Assembly: GCA_947000775.1 (NCBI GenBank)
Contig: CAMQGK010000299.1
Coordinates: 18,356,001-18,420,000 of the forward strand
DNA from: Pterois miles
Lineage: Eukaryota > Chordata > Actinopteri > Perciformes > Scorpaenidae
Reading direction: 5' to 3'
Length of the DNA stretch: 64,000 nucleotides
Every line of letters starts with the position of its first letter. The first letter of the stretch is position 1. The position numbers and the translations under genes are program-made. This document shows positions 33,001-48,500 of the stretch, piece after piece. The notes beneath the pieces were generated by a model. It was not told the DNA's origin. It did not search any database and worked only from the letters and a program-made list of their open reading frames with translations.

Positions 33001-36000
33001 TTAAAAAATAAAAACGCACCCTTTAAGACGAGTTTCAAAGATTCCAGCTGGGCTCCAAAACAAGTTTTGAATTCACAACCGCTGTTTCTTTTTACTTTTA
33101 ACCTCTTTTGCCCGATGTCCCCGGTACCGGGTTCAGCTGAGCTGTGTGTTAAAACACTGCCTTTAAAAATGTCATTAAATGCTGTGGTGATGTTTTTCTG
33201 AACTGTTTCTAAAAGACGAGGCCTTCATCCATCCATCCATCTTTAACCACTTATCCCGTTAGGGGTCACGGGGGGCTGGAGCCGATCCCAGCTGGCGTTG
33301 GGCGAAGGCGGGTTCGTCCTGGACAGGTCGCCAGTCCGTCGCAGGGCACATAAGACGAGGCCTTAACGCTACTAAAACAACACTCCAAGTGTATTTTGTC
33401 CCAGCATTGTTTGTTTGACATTGATTTCAATATTGTAGTTACAAAATCAATGAATCACTGTGGCTCAGAGGGTAGAGCAGGTCGTCCACCAATTGAACGG
33501 TCGGCAGTTCGATTCCTGGCTGCTCCGGTCACATGACGATGTGTCCTTGAGCAAGACACTTAACCCCAAACTGCTGGGTTTGAGTGTTTGTATTAGATCC
33601 TGATGGGCAGGTTGGCTCTGCATATCAGTGTATGAATGTGTGTGAAGGGGTGAATGCTGACAGGTAGCGTAAAGCGCTTTGACTGGTCAGAAGACTAGAA
33701 AACCACTATGTAAATACAAAAAGTCCTTTTACCATAACACACAGGCAGCCAGATTCCCTTTCAAGAAGTAGAAAACCCATTTGGCACACTTTGGGTGTCC
33801 AAGTAGCCAAATGAAGAGTCCTCCTGGTCCTGTCCTGACTAAAACCCTCGTAGAATCGATGTGCTGTGTGTTATTTATATCTGCTCAGTTGTAGTCAAGA
33901 ATCTGTGCACGGCATCAATGCTATAATTTTGTTATACGTATATATATATATATATATATATATATTTTAGCAGGATGGACTCTCTGAGGTCGTACCTTTC
34001 TGGAGAGACCAGGATCATGCATATCGCCCTCGTAGCCCTGGTAGCTATTCTTGATTTATTTTGGGTATTTCTGTCTAGGCGAACCAGACCCTCCAGCACC
34101 CTATAAGGCTTAAGAGGTTAATCTGTTTATCCATCAGTCTCTGCAGACTGAAAGTGTTTGCGTGTCCCTGTGTGTGTTAACAGGCTTTACAATGAGTCGT
34201 GTGAGGAGCAGCTTGCACTACAGAGGGGTCCGGTTCTATGCTGCACCCTGGACAACATCCCACTCATCAGGTCAGTGATCAAACCTCTGCAGGTATTTTA
34301 GTCTTTCTGCTGTGAAACTCCTCTTATTGTGAAACTCACAGTTGTCTGCTTCCTGTATGTGATCTTCAGTGAGGCACATTTCTGACGCAGAGTCGTGCGG
34401 TTTGTTGAAGCCTCGGTGGTAAACCGATGACAATCCTCTTTCCGCTTTCACAATAATAACAATTCACTGTACGCATAATGTGACCGCAGGTATCCAGTGA
34501 TGGCAAATAGCAGCTTGTGTAGCTGTGCTTATTTTTATATCTTCTGTTTTTTTTTAACAATAAATGCTCACTTTATTTCTGCTCTTTTTTAAAAGTTCTT
34601 TTCTGTTGAATCACTGAACCCAAACAGAAAAACAAGAATATGTCAGCGCATATTGTGTTTTACTTGACACGCAGTCTGCAATTAGTGAGGAGGAACAAAA
34701 ATGCACCTTTGTACTGCACGAGTATGACTCATGGACAAAAATGAAATATTAGACATTTAAGTGGTTGCTACAGAACATTTATCAGTCTTAAAGTGTTGAA
34801 TGTTAAAGCTCCTTCCAGACTGAATAAGCACTGTGCCGTCACATTAACATAAAGGTTAGACTTGCAGAGAAACATGCAACTTTAAATGGTAAATGGACTT
34901 GCATGTATTTTATTTAGGATTTTATAGTCTACCGACCACTCGCAGTGCTTTACACGACATATCAGCATTCACGCTGCCATACAAGGAGCCAACCTGCCCG
35001 TCAGGATCTAGATGCTCTTTCACCACCGATGGCTCAGCCTTCAGGAGCAGTAAGGGGTTCAAGTCTCCCTCCAGCCAGCGTTACTTCCTGTTTTCGTTCT
35101 CAAACAGAGAATGGACCGCGCTTAAGAGTCAGACAATTAATTACCACGGCAACCACATTGCATAATTTTTCAACCCGGTTTAAATGAAACCAGCATCTGT
35201 AGCTTTGGAAACAGCTGTATGGCACAAATGAGACCAGAACTATCTCAACACGCCAACTCTCTCTCTCTTCTTCACCGTCTATAAACCAAACTAGCTAACT
35301 ACACCTACCAACTATCTACACCCAACTAGCTAACTACACCTACCAACTATCTACACCCAACTAGCTAACTACACCTACCAACTATCTACACCCAACTAGC
35401 TAACTACACCTACCAACTATCTACACCCAACTATCTACACCTACTAGCTATCTACACCCAACTAGCTAACTACACCTACCAGCTATCTACACCTACTAGC
35501 TATCTACACCCAACTAGCTAACTACACCTACCAACTATCTACACCTACTAGCTAACTACACCTACTAGCTATCTACACCCAACTAGCTAACTACACCTAC
35601 CAGCTATCTACACCTACTAGCTATCTACAACCAACTAGCTAACTACACCTACCAACTATCTACACCTACCAACTATCTACACCTACTAGCTATCTACACC
35701 CAACTAGCTAACTACACCTACCAACTATCTACACCTACTAGCTAACTACACCTACCAGCTATCTACACCTACTAGCTATCTACAACCAACTAGCTATCTA
35801 CACCTACTGGCTATCTACAACCTACTAGCTAACTACACCTACCAACTATCTACACCTACTAGCTATCTACACCCAACTAGCTAACTACACCTACCAGCTA
35901 TCTACACCTACTAGCTATCTACACCCAACTAGCTAACTACACCTACCAACTATCTACACCTACTAGCTATCTACACCCAACTAGCTAACTACACCTACCA

Positions 36001-39000
36001 GCTATCTACACCTACTAGCTATCTACACCCAACTAGCTAACTACACCTACCAACTATCTACACCTACTAGCTAACTACACCTACTAGCTATCTACACCCA
36101 GCTAGCTAACTACACCTACCAGCTATCTACACCTACTAGCTAACTACACCTACTAGCTATCTACAACCAACTAGCTAACTACACCTACCAACTATCTACA
36201 CCTACCAACTATCTACACCTACTAGCTATCTACAACCAACTAGCTAACTACACCTACCAACTATCTACACCTACCAACTATCTACACCTACTAGCTAACT
36301 ACACCCAACTAGCTAACTACACCTACTAGGTAACTACACCTACTAGCTATCTTCACCCAACTAGCTAACTACACCTACCAACTATATACACCCAACTAGC
36401 TAACTACACCTACTAGCTATCTACACCCAACTAGCTAACTACACCTACTAGCTATCTACACCCAACTAGCTAACTACACCTACTAGCTATCTACACCCAA
36501 CTATCTACACCTACTAGCTATCTACACCCAACTAGCTAACTACACCTACCAACTATATACACCCAACTAGCTAACTACACCTACTAGCTATCTACACCCA
36601 ACTAGCTAACTACACCTACTAGCTATCTACACCCAACTAGCTAACTACACCTACCAACTATCTACACCTACTAGCTATCTACACCCAACTAGCTAACTAC
36701 ACCTACCAACTATATACACCCAACTAGCTAACTACACCTACCAACTATATACACCCAACTAGCTAACTAAACCTACCAACTATCTACACCTACTAGCTAA
36801 CTACACCTACTAGCTATCTACACCCAACTAGCTAACTACACCTACCAACTATCTACACCTACTAGCTATCTACACCCAACTAGCTAACTACACCTACCAA
36901 CTATCTACACCTACTAGCTAACTACACCCAACTCGCTAACTACACCTACTAGGTAACTACACCTACTAGCTATCTTCACCCAACTAGCTAACTACACCTA
37001 CCAACTATATACACCCAACTAGCTAACTACACCTACTAGCTATCTACACCCAACTAGCTAACTACACCTACTAGCTATCTACACCCAACTAGCTAACTAC
37101 ACCTACTAGCTATCTACACCCAACTATCTACACCTACTAGCTATCTACACCCAACTAGCTAACTACACCTACCAACTATATACACCCAACTAGCTAACTA
37201 CACCTACTAGCTATCTACACCCAACTAGCTAACTACACCTACTAGCTATCTACACCCAACTAGCTAACTACACCTACCAACTATCTACACCTACTAGCTA
37301 TCTACACCCAACTAGCTAACTACACCTACCAACTATATACACCCAACTAGCTAACTACACCTACCAACTATATACACCCAACTAGCTAACTACACCTACT
37401 AGCTATCTACACCCAACTAGCTAACTACACCTACTAGCTATCTACACCCAACTAGCTAACTACACCTACTAGCTATCTACACCTACTAGCTATCTACACC
37501 CAACTAGCTAACTACACCTACCAACTATATACACCCAACTAGCTAACTACACCTACTAGCTATCTACACCCAACTAGCTAACTACACCTACTAGCTATCT
37601 ACACCCAGCCATAAGATGTGACAATGAAGAAGTTTTTTCTTCCTGATGAAAAAACGCTACGACTGTCGAGCGCCATATACTGACATTTATGTTAAATGCA
37701 TTCAAACGGCCCCGATGGAGCTGACCATGGATGGATAAAGAGAACGGAGCTGACGGAGAGCTAGAGACCACCTTGGAGAAGTTAGAGGAAGTAGACACCT
37801 GGGACTACGTCTGCTTTTCAAAATAAGGTGTTAACAAAGGGAACTGGATCTACAAAATACATCTATGGAAATAAGACTGATGGATTATATTCAGTAGAAG
37901 TATAAAACATGACATGTCCCTTATATTTTCCCGTAAAAGTCCCTGAAAGTGTATGACTCAACTTTTTCCCAACAGAAAAAATCACAATAAATCATAATAT
38001 CGAATCACAATACCTAAAAATCGCAATACATAGCGAAGCAGCACCCAAGTATCCTGATAGTACCGGAACTGGAGATGTGTGTATCATCCTAGCTGTACTA
38101 ATAAGGTCACGCTGCTTTTCATGACTATTTCTAAGGAATTCCTGCTGCACAGTAAAAACCAAGAGGAGGACGGAGGAGGTCACAGATCTGATCTCTGCAG
38201 GAACTCGACTGAACTTCAGCCAACACTAACGCTCCCTCCTCTCCTCTCTGTTTTCATTGCAGTAAATGTGGAACGCTGCCGCCTGAAAGCTGCTTTTTCA
38301 GCCTCGTGTGCAGCGCTGGATCCTTCATGGGTGAGTCTGAGTACAGGGAACGTAGCTCTGGTACTTCTTTTTTTTACCATTGAACATGCTGCTCTTGGTT
38401 GAACGGGTCTCTGTGCACTCAGAGGTCCAGGCTTGTTTTCTCAGCTGTACCGGCTCCAGCCAAGTCTCTGTTCCCCCGGACCCACTGCCAGGTCCCGCCT
38501 CACCCCCCCACCGCCTCTATGGAGGGAAAATGTACTCAGTGCCATGAATGATGCGTTTATATGACCCAGGGGCATTCGCCCTCGGACCACGAGGGCAGCT
38601 ACTCTGCTCTGCTGTGAGCCAGCTCCACTTTATTTTGGGTGGTTTCTCCGAGTCTGCAGGCTGGTGCAGGTTTATTTTCTTTATCTGTTTGCTTTATAAA
38701 ACTTTATGAGAATTTACTTGAGTTTACCATAGTGAGCAGATTTTTGGCTGGAGTGCAGAAGGCAATGAAGCTACTCGACTGGTCGGCTGAATGATGGCGT
38801 TTCATTGGCGGGAACAGTCCTTGTTTATGTGCTCGGGGGGCGTGTCGTCATTTCCATCAGATTCGGTAACGGAGAGCATCTCAACCATAGACACAGTATA
38901 TACTGTATAACGTTAGCATTATCATTTTTTTTCCTTTTGAAAAGCTGTTCAATACGTAAACATTATCAGCTTCATGGATCACCGGTCTGTCCTTTGATAC

Positions 39001-42000
39001 GGTGGGATTCAATCAATTAATTGGGCCTAAATAGTCGTACTGTCTTATTACATCATCCTTTAACTTTTCACATTATCAAAACGTTTGAATATGTGAGCCA
39101 ATCAGATGAGAGCAAGCTTGCGTTCATTACTGTTGAGCTAATGGTAGTTTATAGATATTATTTTATGTGTAACATAATATTGAGTTTAAAACATGAAATG
39201 TACGATAACATCACTAGTTTAATATCACAAACATTAAAGCTGGTGGCATGTCGGAACAGTACGATAAGTCTCAGCAATACTGAGCTAACTTATTTTATTC
39301 AACACTGTTTAGGTGACATGTTGTGGTGATTAACTAGCAGCTAACATTACACAAATTAAACACCATCAACTGATGCGTGACGTTAGGTGACGTTAACTTT
39401 AGACAGAGAGGTACTAACTGTTTGTCTCATATTCTGATTGCTCTTATTAGTACGATATTGATAAGTGCCTGTAACTGTACATGATATTATATTATATTAT
39501 ATTAGAGGGACCTCTCTACAAATACAGTATTAACTTTAACCAAGGAAAATAGGCCACTTGACAAACATGAGTTTCAATAGTTCCTCTAGATAAACAAATT
39601 ATTTTTGTTTGTTTGTTGTTATGTTGTTGTAAAATAACCCATATCCTTGTATTTATTTGCTCTTTTGTTTAATTTCCACCGTTATTTATTTATGTATTTA
39701 TTTTTAGGATTTTAGGATTTGCTCTTCGTTGTGCATGCTCTCCTATGAGGGGTTTAATGTTCAGTCATCGTTTTGTTTCTGTTGGCTGTTTGTGAGGTGA
39801 GAGACGAGCTTGATGATCCCACGAGGACGACGTCAAACTCGCATACTACGTATCATGTCGGAGTAAATGGTTAAACGCTGACCTCACTGAATTTGTGTAT
39901 TTGAACTCTCTCTCACCGCCAGGCCACACCAGATTCTCTGAGAAAATGCTTGAATTTAAGGACATAAAAAAGCCCATTGATCTGTCGCTCAGCCCCTCGT
40001 TATTTATCTCACAGCCTGGATGTCAACGAGTGTCCTGCCACTCTTCATCACCTCACTTAACCAAGATTTAGTATCAAAGTTGTAGTAAAGAGGAATATTG
40101 CATAATCTCATCTGTCAGTCGATGCAGTTTACACGTCATTACTCAGCGCTGGAAGGTCATTTAGCTGACTGGCCACAACATGCAGCAATCTGTCAAAATG
40201 TGCAGCAGCTTAAACAAGAGCTGTGTGCTGTAGACAGGCAGCGATGTCATCAGGAGGCCTGCTGGTAACCCGCAAAGGTCAAAGGTCAAAGGTCACGCAG
40301 TAAAGGATCAAGTCACATTTGTGCTTTGTTGCTTATGTTGCTATAATGTCTCAGAAGTATTTATACATACAAAATACATAAGGAACGGCCATAATGTTCA
40401 ACTTAATAACTTCTTGTCCCTTGTGAAGCGATTGCAGCATAGCACCAGAAATTCATGCTGTCTCTTTCTTTTCAGTAGTGATGTTTTATAGTTAAAAACT
40501 GACATAAATGTACATTTTTATTCTATTTCTGTTAGTTTTTTAACCAGGTAGTATCACTTCAGTTCATTTTTTTTTCTTAAAACGTATAGTTTTTATTTAA
40601 ATTAGTTTCAGGTTACTAACCAGTTTTAGTTTGCTATAATAACCCTGGAACAAACAGGATAAATCGCAATAACTTTGATGATCCCTTAACTTTTACTTTA
40701 GCACCATTTCATTTCTCCAACATGTCGATTTATGACCAAATACCTGCAAAACTAAAGACAGTCCCATCAGCCTTGCAAACGTTAGCATGTCAACACACTG
40801 AACTCAGGTGGTGAACCTCGTAAACATTATACCAGATAAACATTAGCCTGTTAGCATTATACTCACAAGTCAAAGTCAGTCTCATGTAAATAAATGTGCT
40901 ATCATCTGCGGCATGCCATCCGGTCTGATCAGAACGTGGTACAGCTTTATCTGAGGAATCCAGAGCATGCACTGTATCATCACTCCTTTATCTATCAGCA
41001 TACAGTATCAGCATTGATTAGTTGCTTTGGTATACGATCACTTTAAAACAGGCTCTTGTAGTGAGAGCGAAAACTTTCCTGTAAAATTAATAACTGTATG
41101 TCGCTTTGAAAAATGGATATAGACAGTGCAACAATATGCAGTGACATTAGTTGAGCAATAGGCCAACAGGTGTCGGCCCACTTTGTCCCTGACTGTCTAA
41201 GATAATATGAGGAGGCGGTTCAGTCGCTTATAATGCTGGTGATGAAGGCCGTTATGGTGAAGTGGGTCGATGACGACCCTCCTTCCTTCTCTGATCGCCG
41301 AGGTTGTGACTCTGGAAAACATACGACCCTCGTCTTTTTCTGCAGAAATGGAAGAAAACTCTGGAGTTAACTGGATGAAACTGTGGACAAACGTCCACAT
41401 ACACAGTTATTGACTTCATTCATCATTTAAATTCATCATACTTTCTTTCTTATTTAAGTGCAGTGCCTTGATTTTATTTATGCTTTATCTTATTTTAATT
41501 AATTTATTTTATTTATTTGGTTGTTTTCTTCTATGGACCAGTCTTGTAATGCTAGTGTATCATTGTATTATGGTTTGTTTGTTAAAAGTTTAATAAAATA
41601 CAAGTCTGTAAGTAATAGATATAGAATAATGGTACTCAGAGTAATAGGGAAATATTGCTAACATTATTAGGCATGCAATAATAACTTTATCTTATTTTTC
41701 AATAACAGTTAGAGTACAACTCTTTTGTATAATTACACTGGGTCTCCAACCAATTACAGTTTCTAATCTACCTTTACTTCAACTCATCCCTCTAACGTCT
41801 CAAACCCAGAGGTGCTCACAGGTTATTTTTTGCAAGTCGAGTTTCAAATCACTGTGTGCGACATTAAAAGTTAACATTTAGCTCAAAGCAACGCTGTGCC
41901 TAAATACGGCTTAAAAAATTGATTTTCTGTCGATCAGCTACTCTGTTTCTCGACTAATCGTGACAGCTTTAAATGGCGTTTGCGATCTCTCACTCTGGAA

Positions 42001-45000
42001 ATTCCCCCAACATCAAAAACTTTCCTTTTTTTATGGTTCTGCTCTCATAAACAAGCTGACCTGATGTGTGTGAGGCGGTTTGTTTAACGGGGAGGTGTGG
42101 TGTCAGTGGACACGAGAAGGTCAGTGAAGCTCAGACAGATAATCCTCATCGCTGACCGCCGCTGGTTCGCTGCAGGACTAACAACGTGAACATCACAACA
42201 GTCGCCGTCTGCACTCAGACGCAGCGTGATGAGCTCCAGATGTGAGCGGCGTGAAGCTGCTGAGAAGCTTTTGATGCAGCAGTTTAATAAATAGACGTCA
42301 GGAATCTGCTCACGCTGAGATCTACAGCGTCACCGCTTTACGTTGCAGATGTGAACTCGCTGCTCCTTTTCATGCTGCATCCTGACAGTGAAAGGAGAGT
42401 CTCCTTTAGCACCGTTAAGTCAGTGTGCTTTGGCATTGTTTGCACTCTTAGTAAATTTATTTTAATTGTTTTCATGTTAACAATGCAGCGAGATATAGAT
42501 ACACACCACCTAAACAACACATCGATGACACTTTACCTTGTAATTTCTCTCTCCATATTGTTTTTCTAGTTTTTATTTTAAAAGATTGTTTGACGCCAGA
42601 AGCGTTGTTGAGAATTGCTCACCGCTTGTTGACTGAAGAAGAGTTCGGTTGCAGCTCTAATAGATTCAGCGTCCAGCAGCAAAAGTGAACTACAGTCAGT
42701 GAGCTGCCGTCCTGTAAAGACTTGCTGTGGACGACATGCTCGACTCAGCCCTGAAGCCCCCCTGTTGCTGCACAGAGCGCTATAGCTTTATTCAAAGTTA
42801 ATACTGAACGTGTCCAAATAGCTCCAGATTTGACAAAGCACTTCAAGGGGTCCGCAGCAACACACCCACCAAGTCTGAAGTAGATCTGATGAGCTCCTGA
42901 GATATGCAAAGAACACACAGACTCCATGCTTTATAGTTTTATATACTTCCATCCCCCTTATCCCGTTAGGGGTCACGGGGGGGCTGGAGCCGATCCCAGC
43001 TGGCATTGGGCGAAGGCGGGGTTCACCCTGGTCAGGTCGCTAGTCCATCGCAGGGCACATAGAGACAGACAACGCTCACATTCACACCTACGGGTAATTT
43101 AGATCAATTAACCTATATTGCATGTCTTTGGACTGTGGGAGGAAGCCGGAGTACCTGGAGAAAACCCACTCTTACACGGGGAGAACATGCAAACTCCACA
43201 CAGAAGAGCCCCAAGCCGGATTCAAACCTGTGACCCTCTTGCTGTGAGGCGACAGTGCTAACCACTGCACCACCGTGCAGCCCCATTTTATACCTCTTAT
43301 TAGGTATTTATTTACATTCTGTAATTATCTGTATTATTTCTGTCTTTGTGCCGCTGCAACAAGCAAATTTCCCCTCTGGGGACCAATAAAGGGGATTTGT
43401 CAAGTATTTAATACTCAACATGGGAGTGGACATATGCTGCTTTATGCAAACATTTGAATATGTTTATTATTGTAAATCAATTAACAACACAAAATAATGG
43501 CATATTGTTCAGAAAGGTACTGACTTGACCATAAAAATATGCTCCAATCATAACATGGCAAACTGCAGTAAACAGAAATGGTAAATTTGATGCTGAAAGT
43601 CGCCCTGTTTTCTTCTGTTTCACAGAGCAGAAAGAAGGGAAAGACCCAGACCACCAACCCAGAACACCATGTGACTACATCATAACTGTGTGATGAAATA
43701 TCTCACTCTTATCTCACTCTTCCATCTGCTCCTGTAGTGATGCTGATTGGTCTGCTGCGTTACGCTCACGTCATAGAGAAGCAGCAGAACTGTGTCCTGA
43801 ACACGGCGGGCCTTTCCACGGCGTGGATCTGTGCTGCCGGGCTCATCATGGTGGGAAACTTCCAGGTAATCACAGGCTGATCAGTCACGTTAATAAGCTG
43901 CAGGACTTTGTGTTGATGATGTTGGTTTAGAGCAGGAGGGGGCAAATATTGATCCTGGGGGGCCACAAGAGAAACCCTGATTACTGCTGTGGGCCAAACA
44001 AATACTGTCAGACGTAACCTCTATTTATCACTATAGGAAACATACTGTTATTCTTATTGTTCAGCATTTATTATACCGAGAATCACTCCAATCAGCATAT
44101 TATTAAGAAAATAACATTATATACAGGAGTCCTTGAACCGTACAGGACTGACTGTTTAGAGTAGGACTGTTTCCATTAACAAAACTTAACCTGCTGCCTC
44201 AGCAGGTGACAACTTCAAACATCACTTGTCAATTTACGTCAATGTCAGGTGTGACAGGATGAAGCACACTAACAATACACAAGCGTTTCAGAATAAAAGC
44301 TTTTTTCTTTACTGTTTTTTTTAGCTTTGTAAGTAAATTGTGTGGTTTGTCTGAGACCTCCTGGCCAGGCAGAACCATCACGAGGGTCTGGATGTGGCCC
44401 AGGTCTGGTTTAGAGGCTTAAAGCTCTCGTCACTGTGTGTAATCATTCAGTTTATTTCTATCAAGCGTTCTTCATTAAGCTCAAGTTTATAACATTACAT
44501 ACAAGGATGGATTACCTTTAGGGTCCACAACGGCTCCAGGTTCACCAATCAATGATAATGCAGGTTTTAAATGCAGGTTCCTCATTGATTTAAGTCTCAG
44601 TAGTCGATCGGTCTGTCAGGTCAAGGTCCAGAGATGTGGCGTTGTGGTGCTCTGTGGGGACAGAGTTTCTAGAGGATGGAGGCTGTCACACTGAAAGCTC
44701 GGTCCCCAGAAGTTTGCAGTTTGGTGTGGGCGGATGGAGATATGAACCTGGGCAGCCGAGTTCTGCACATACTGGAGCCGGTCCAGGACTTTGCTGGGAA
44801 CCCCGGACAGAACTCCACTGCAGTAGTCCAGACAGGAGGTGACGAAGGCGTGAATGAGGGTTTCTGCCACTAATCACAGCTGCTTTGTTTGAAACTGAGC
44901 TGGATGTTTGATCTTTTCTGCAGCGTGTCGCCTATAATTACAGCCAGTGGGGCTTTTTGTAATTATAGCAGCGTAACTTGGCCTGAACACTGTCAATAGA

Positions 45001-45561
45001 CATTTTATATTCGTTAAAATACGATCAAATGTTGTTCTACTAGAGCTATGCATAAGGTTAAATATTGCTTTTTTCGTGCACTGTTATGATCTTGCTGCGT
45101 AGATAAGACTTGATTTATAAGACATGATTTATAGGTCGGTGTCATGGTAACTGAAGGCAGAGGGCCTCTATGTAATGTGAACAGTGTGGAGGCTCTGAGC
45201 TAATAACACCGTCTGGTGCAGCCCAGTAAATCATCTTTACTGATAATCAGAAGGCCAGATCCACCTGAGAAATAAACACACAAAACACCACCAACCTTTT
45301 ATTGAACCTCAGGGAAATAGGAGTAGTGGAAGTAGTAGTAATGGTAGTAGCAGTAGCAGTAGAAGGAATAATTTAGGGAAAAAACGTTGTCATTGTCATT
45401 TAGGTCTCACTATTGTGTTATCACCTAAACTTTGTATTATTGAGGAAAGGACAAAATTATCATAAACTCATAAACTAACATTGCAAACCATTTTCATAAC
45501 AGTGGATAGATATCAATATTAATTATTATTAATACATATTGTTGTTGTTATTATTGTATAC

Positions 45562-45597
<36 letters not shown>

Positions 45598-48500
45598 AAT
45601 ATTTATTATTATTATTATTATTATGACTAAAACAACCTAAACCATAACAAGTAAAGGTTATTATTTATTAAGATATCAATAATAATAGTGACTGTAAATT
45701 GAAAGTATTCAAAATAACTGAGATGAAAAAATATAATATTAATAATAAGTAATATGATAATTAAAAAAATAAAAACTCTAAAAATAAATATATATATATA
45801 ATTTAAAATCAGAAAAATTAGATAAAGACCTAATAATAGTAGTAATAATAATAAAATAATAATAATAAACAATTAAATTAGGGCTGTTAATCAATTAAAA
45901 CACACAATCAGCACATTTTTTTCTGTTCAAAATAAACCTTAAAGGGAAATTTGTCAAGTGTTTAATACTCTTATCAACATGGAAGTGGACAGATATGCAA
46001 ATGTATGTATATATTTATTATTGGTAAATCAATGACAGATATTGTCCAGAAACCCTCCCAGGTTCTGACTTTAGCATCAACAATCTGCTCCAATCAGAAC
46101 AAACTGCAGCCCAACAGGTAACAACAGCTGTCAGTGTGTCAGAGTGCTGACTTGACTAGGACTTGATCCAGACTGACTGGGACTATCCTAAAGTGGGCAT
46201 GTCTGTAAAGGGGAGACTGGTGGGGACCCAGAGAACCCATTTACATTCACACATCTGGAGGTCAGAGGTCAAGGGACCCCTGTGAAAATTTTCAACAAGC
46301 TAGAATGACCTGGTTGGTAATGCGCTTTAAAACTTAGCGGCGTTAAAACAAATTTTTGTGAACACCTTGTTATCACATTAACTCTGACAGCCCTCGTGAT
46401 AATTTATGAAACAGCTCTGTACCACCAGACCAGTGGTTTACTGATATTTCATCACTACAACACATGTACGTGGTGCCTCTGCCGGTTTTAAACCAGCCTC
46501 TCTGAAGCTCGTCTCCCCCTGCAGTCTCTCATCGCTTTGTAATCCTTCCAAAGCGATGCTGCTTTTGATGTTCGGCTCGTTCTGTCTGGAAACCGTCCGG
46601 CAGGCCTCTCCGCGGTAGCGTGGTCGTAAAAACAAGACGCTGCTGTGTGTCTGCGTTCCTTTCCAGTTCAAGGAGGCGCTGTCATGATAACGTCCACCGT
46701 TTGTTTTGAGATGCAGCCCAGTGTGAGCGTCACCTTTTGTGCCGACTTGTAACTGCTGGTTTTAAATAGCTGTTGAGATAAAGACAGATTTACAGTAGAG
46801 GAGAAGAAGCGGCACATGTCCGTACATGTCTGGAACGTACTGTACAGCCGAGTTTCCATCGCTGCAGGTGTTAAATCTGCTGCTGAACCTGTGATAACTG
46901 TGGGTATTTTACCAAGAACACACAGTTCAGCATGTGTGTGTTCAGCGTTGGGTTTATACAGAGACATTCTTGTGTTTAGCAGGAAAGAAACTTCTCTCTA
47001 CTCAAGTACTGTAATTAATACTTGTTCTAATGTACTTTTTACTCCACTGCATTTCAGGAGTGGCTTCATTTTTATTACTAGGGCTGTCAATCAATTAAAA
47101 TATTTAATGCGTAATTGTTCAGGATGTAACCAGCCTGTAACTCTATACTAGTGAACGGGGAGCTGCCGTTTTTCTGGATAAATATAATGATAATAATAAT
47201 AGTAATAAACAATAATATAATATAATGATATAATATAATACAGTATAAGATAATATAACAAAATATAATATAATATACAGTGAAATGTCTGCCTCTGTTT
47301 TAGTGATCATGCTTTCAATCTAAAGGCGTACTGCTTACTAATAAGAGCAATCAGAATAACAGGCAAATATTAGTCCATAAATAAATAATGGTAACAAGAA
47401 ATATTAGTATAATCATATTTGATATGATCAGAATTTATTGAAATAATGAGGATTATACAGCAATTATGAAAAACTTGAGTATCAGTTTTATTGTTTGCAA
47501 TATCAGACACATTTAAGTTTTTAATACATATTGTACATTTCATGCTTTGAACACATCATGTTAGATATGATCATCAATAAGAAAACAGTTTATATTGATT
47601 AGTTAACATTAGTTTATATAAATTAGCTAGCAATAATGAAAGGTAGCTTACATTAGGTGATATGGATTAGCCAACAATAATTATATTAGCTAACATTAGC
47701 TTATATCAATACCCTAGCAATAAAAAAACGTTAGCTAACATTTGCTTATATCGATTAGCTAACAATAACAAATGTTAGTTAACATTTGTTACAGCCCAGC
47801 TCAAAGGCTGCAACAAAAACGGGAAGCCAGGTAGATCCCCACATCTCCACACAGTAAGAAATATAAGGATGTATAAGTGAGCAATAAATGATATGCAAGG
47901 CCGTATAATTTAATATGTCCCCAGATCTATACAGGATTACTGACTCAACAGAGTCAATGCGGTGTCTATGAACTGTATATTTATCTATGATTCACACATC
48001 CAGCAGACAAAGAGCAACATGATGCTTCATTTGGAGTCGTATTCTGGTTTTGGTCTCCACCAGCTCCTGAGAGAAATGTCTGTTTTTTTAACCGTTAAAT
48101 GCTCGACTACGTCCACCAGCTAAGTGACACAATGAGAGCAGCAAAAGTGAACCAGAACAGTAACGTTTGGGGCCTAAAAGCCAAAACAGTGACGATTTCT
48201 TCCACTAGAAGAGAGACGTACTGTAAGTATGACTGTGAGTACTTCACACTCGGTGTGTTTGTTGTCAGAGGTCAAAGGTCAGTGTTGGAGATGACGCCCT
48301 CTCCAGATTCCCGCTCTGTCTGCACTCGTCTGGGCCCCTCTAATTACATTTGGGGGCACACACTGCTCAGTTCGTCCTCAGGGTCTGCCGTCTTATTCAC
48401 CCTCTTGTGGTTAAGGGTGGTCCTCCTCCTCCTCTTCCTCTCCTCTGATTGGCTGCAGGGCTCTCCTCCCCCACCGTGCTCAGTCTTACATAACGAACCG

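Larger units (their letters stand above)
30067..34183. other. tmem150a intron 2, repeat-rich
   Basis: Contains a tagta microsatellite (about 30207-30285) and the MITE and SINE copies listed separately. The stretch 31030-32185, with the frames at 31328, 31600 and 31718, is unrecognised. No coding exon seen. Confidence 0.5.
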
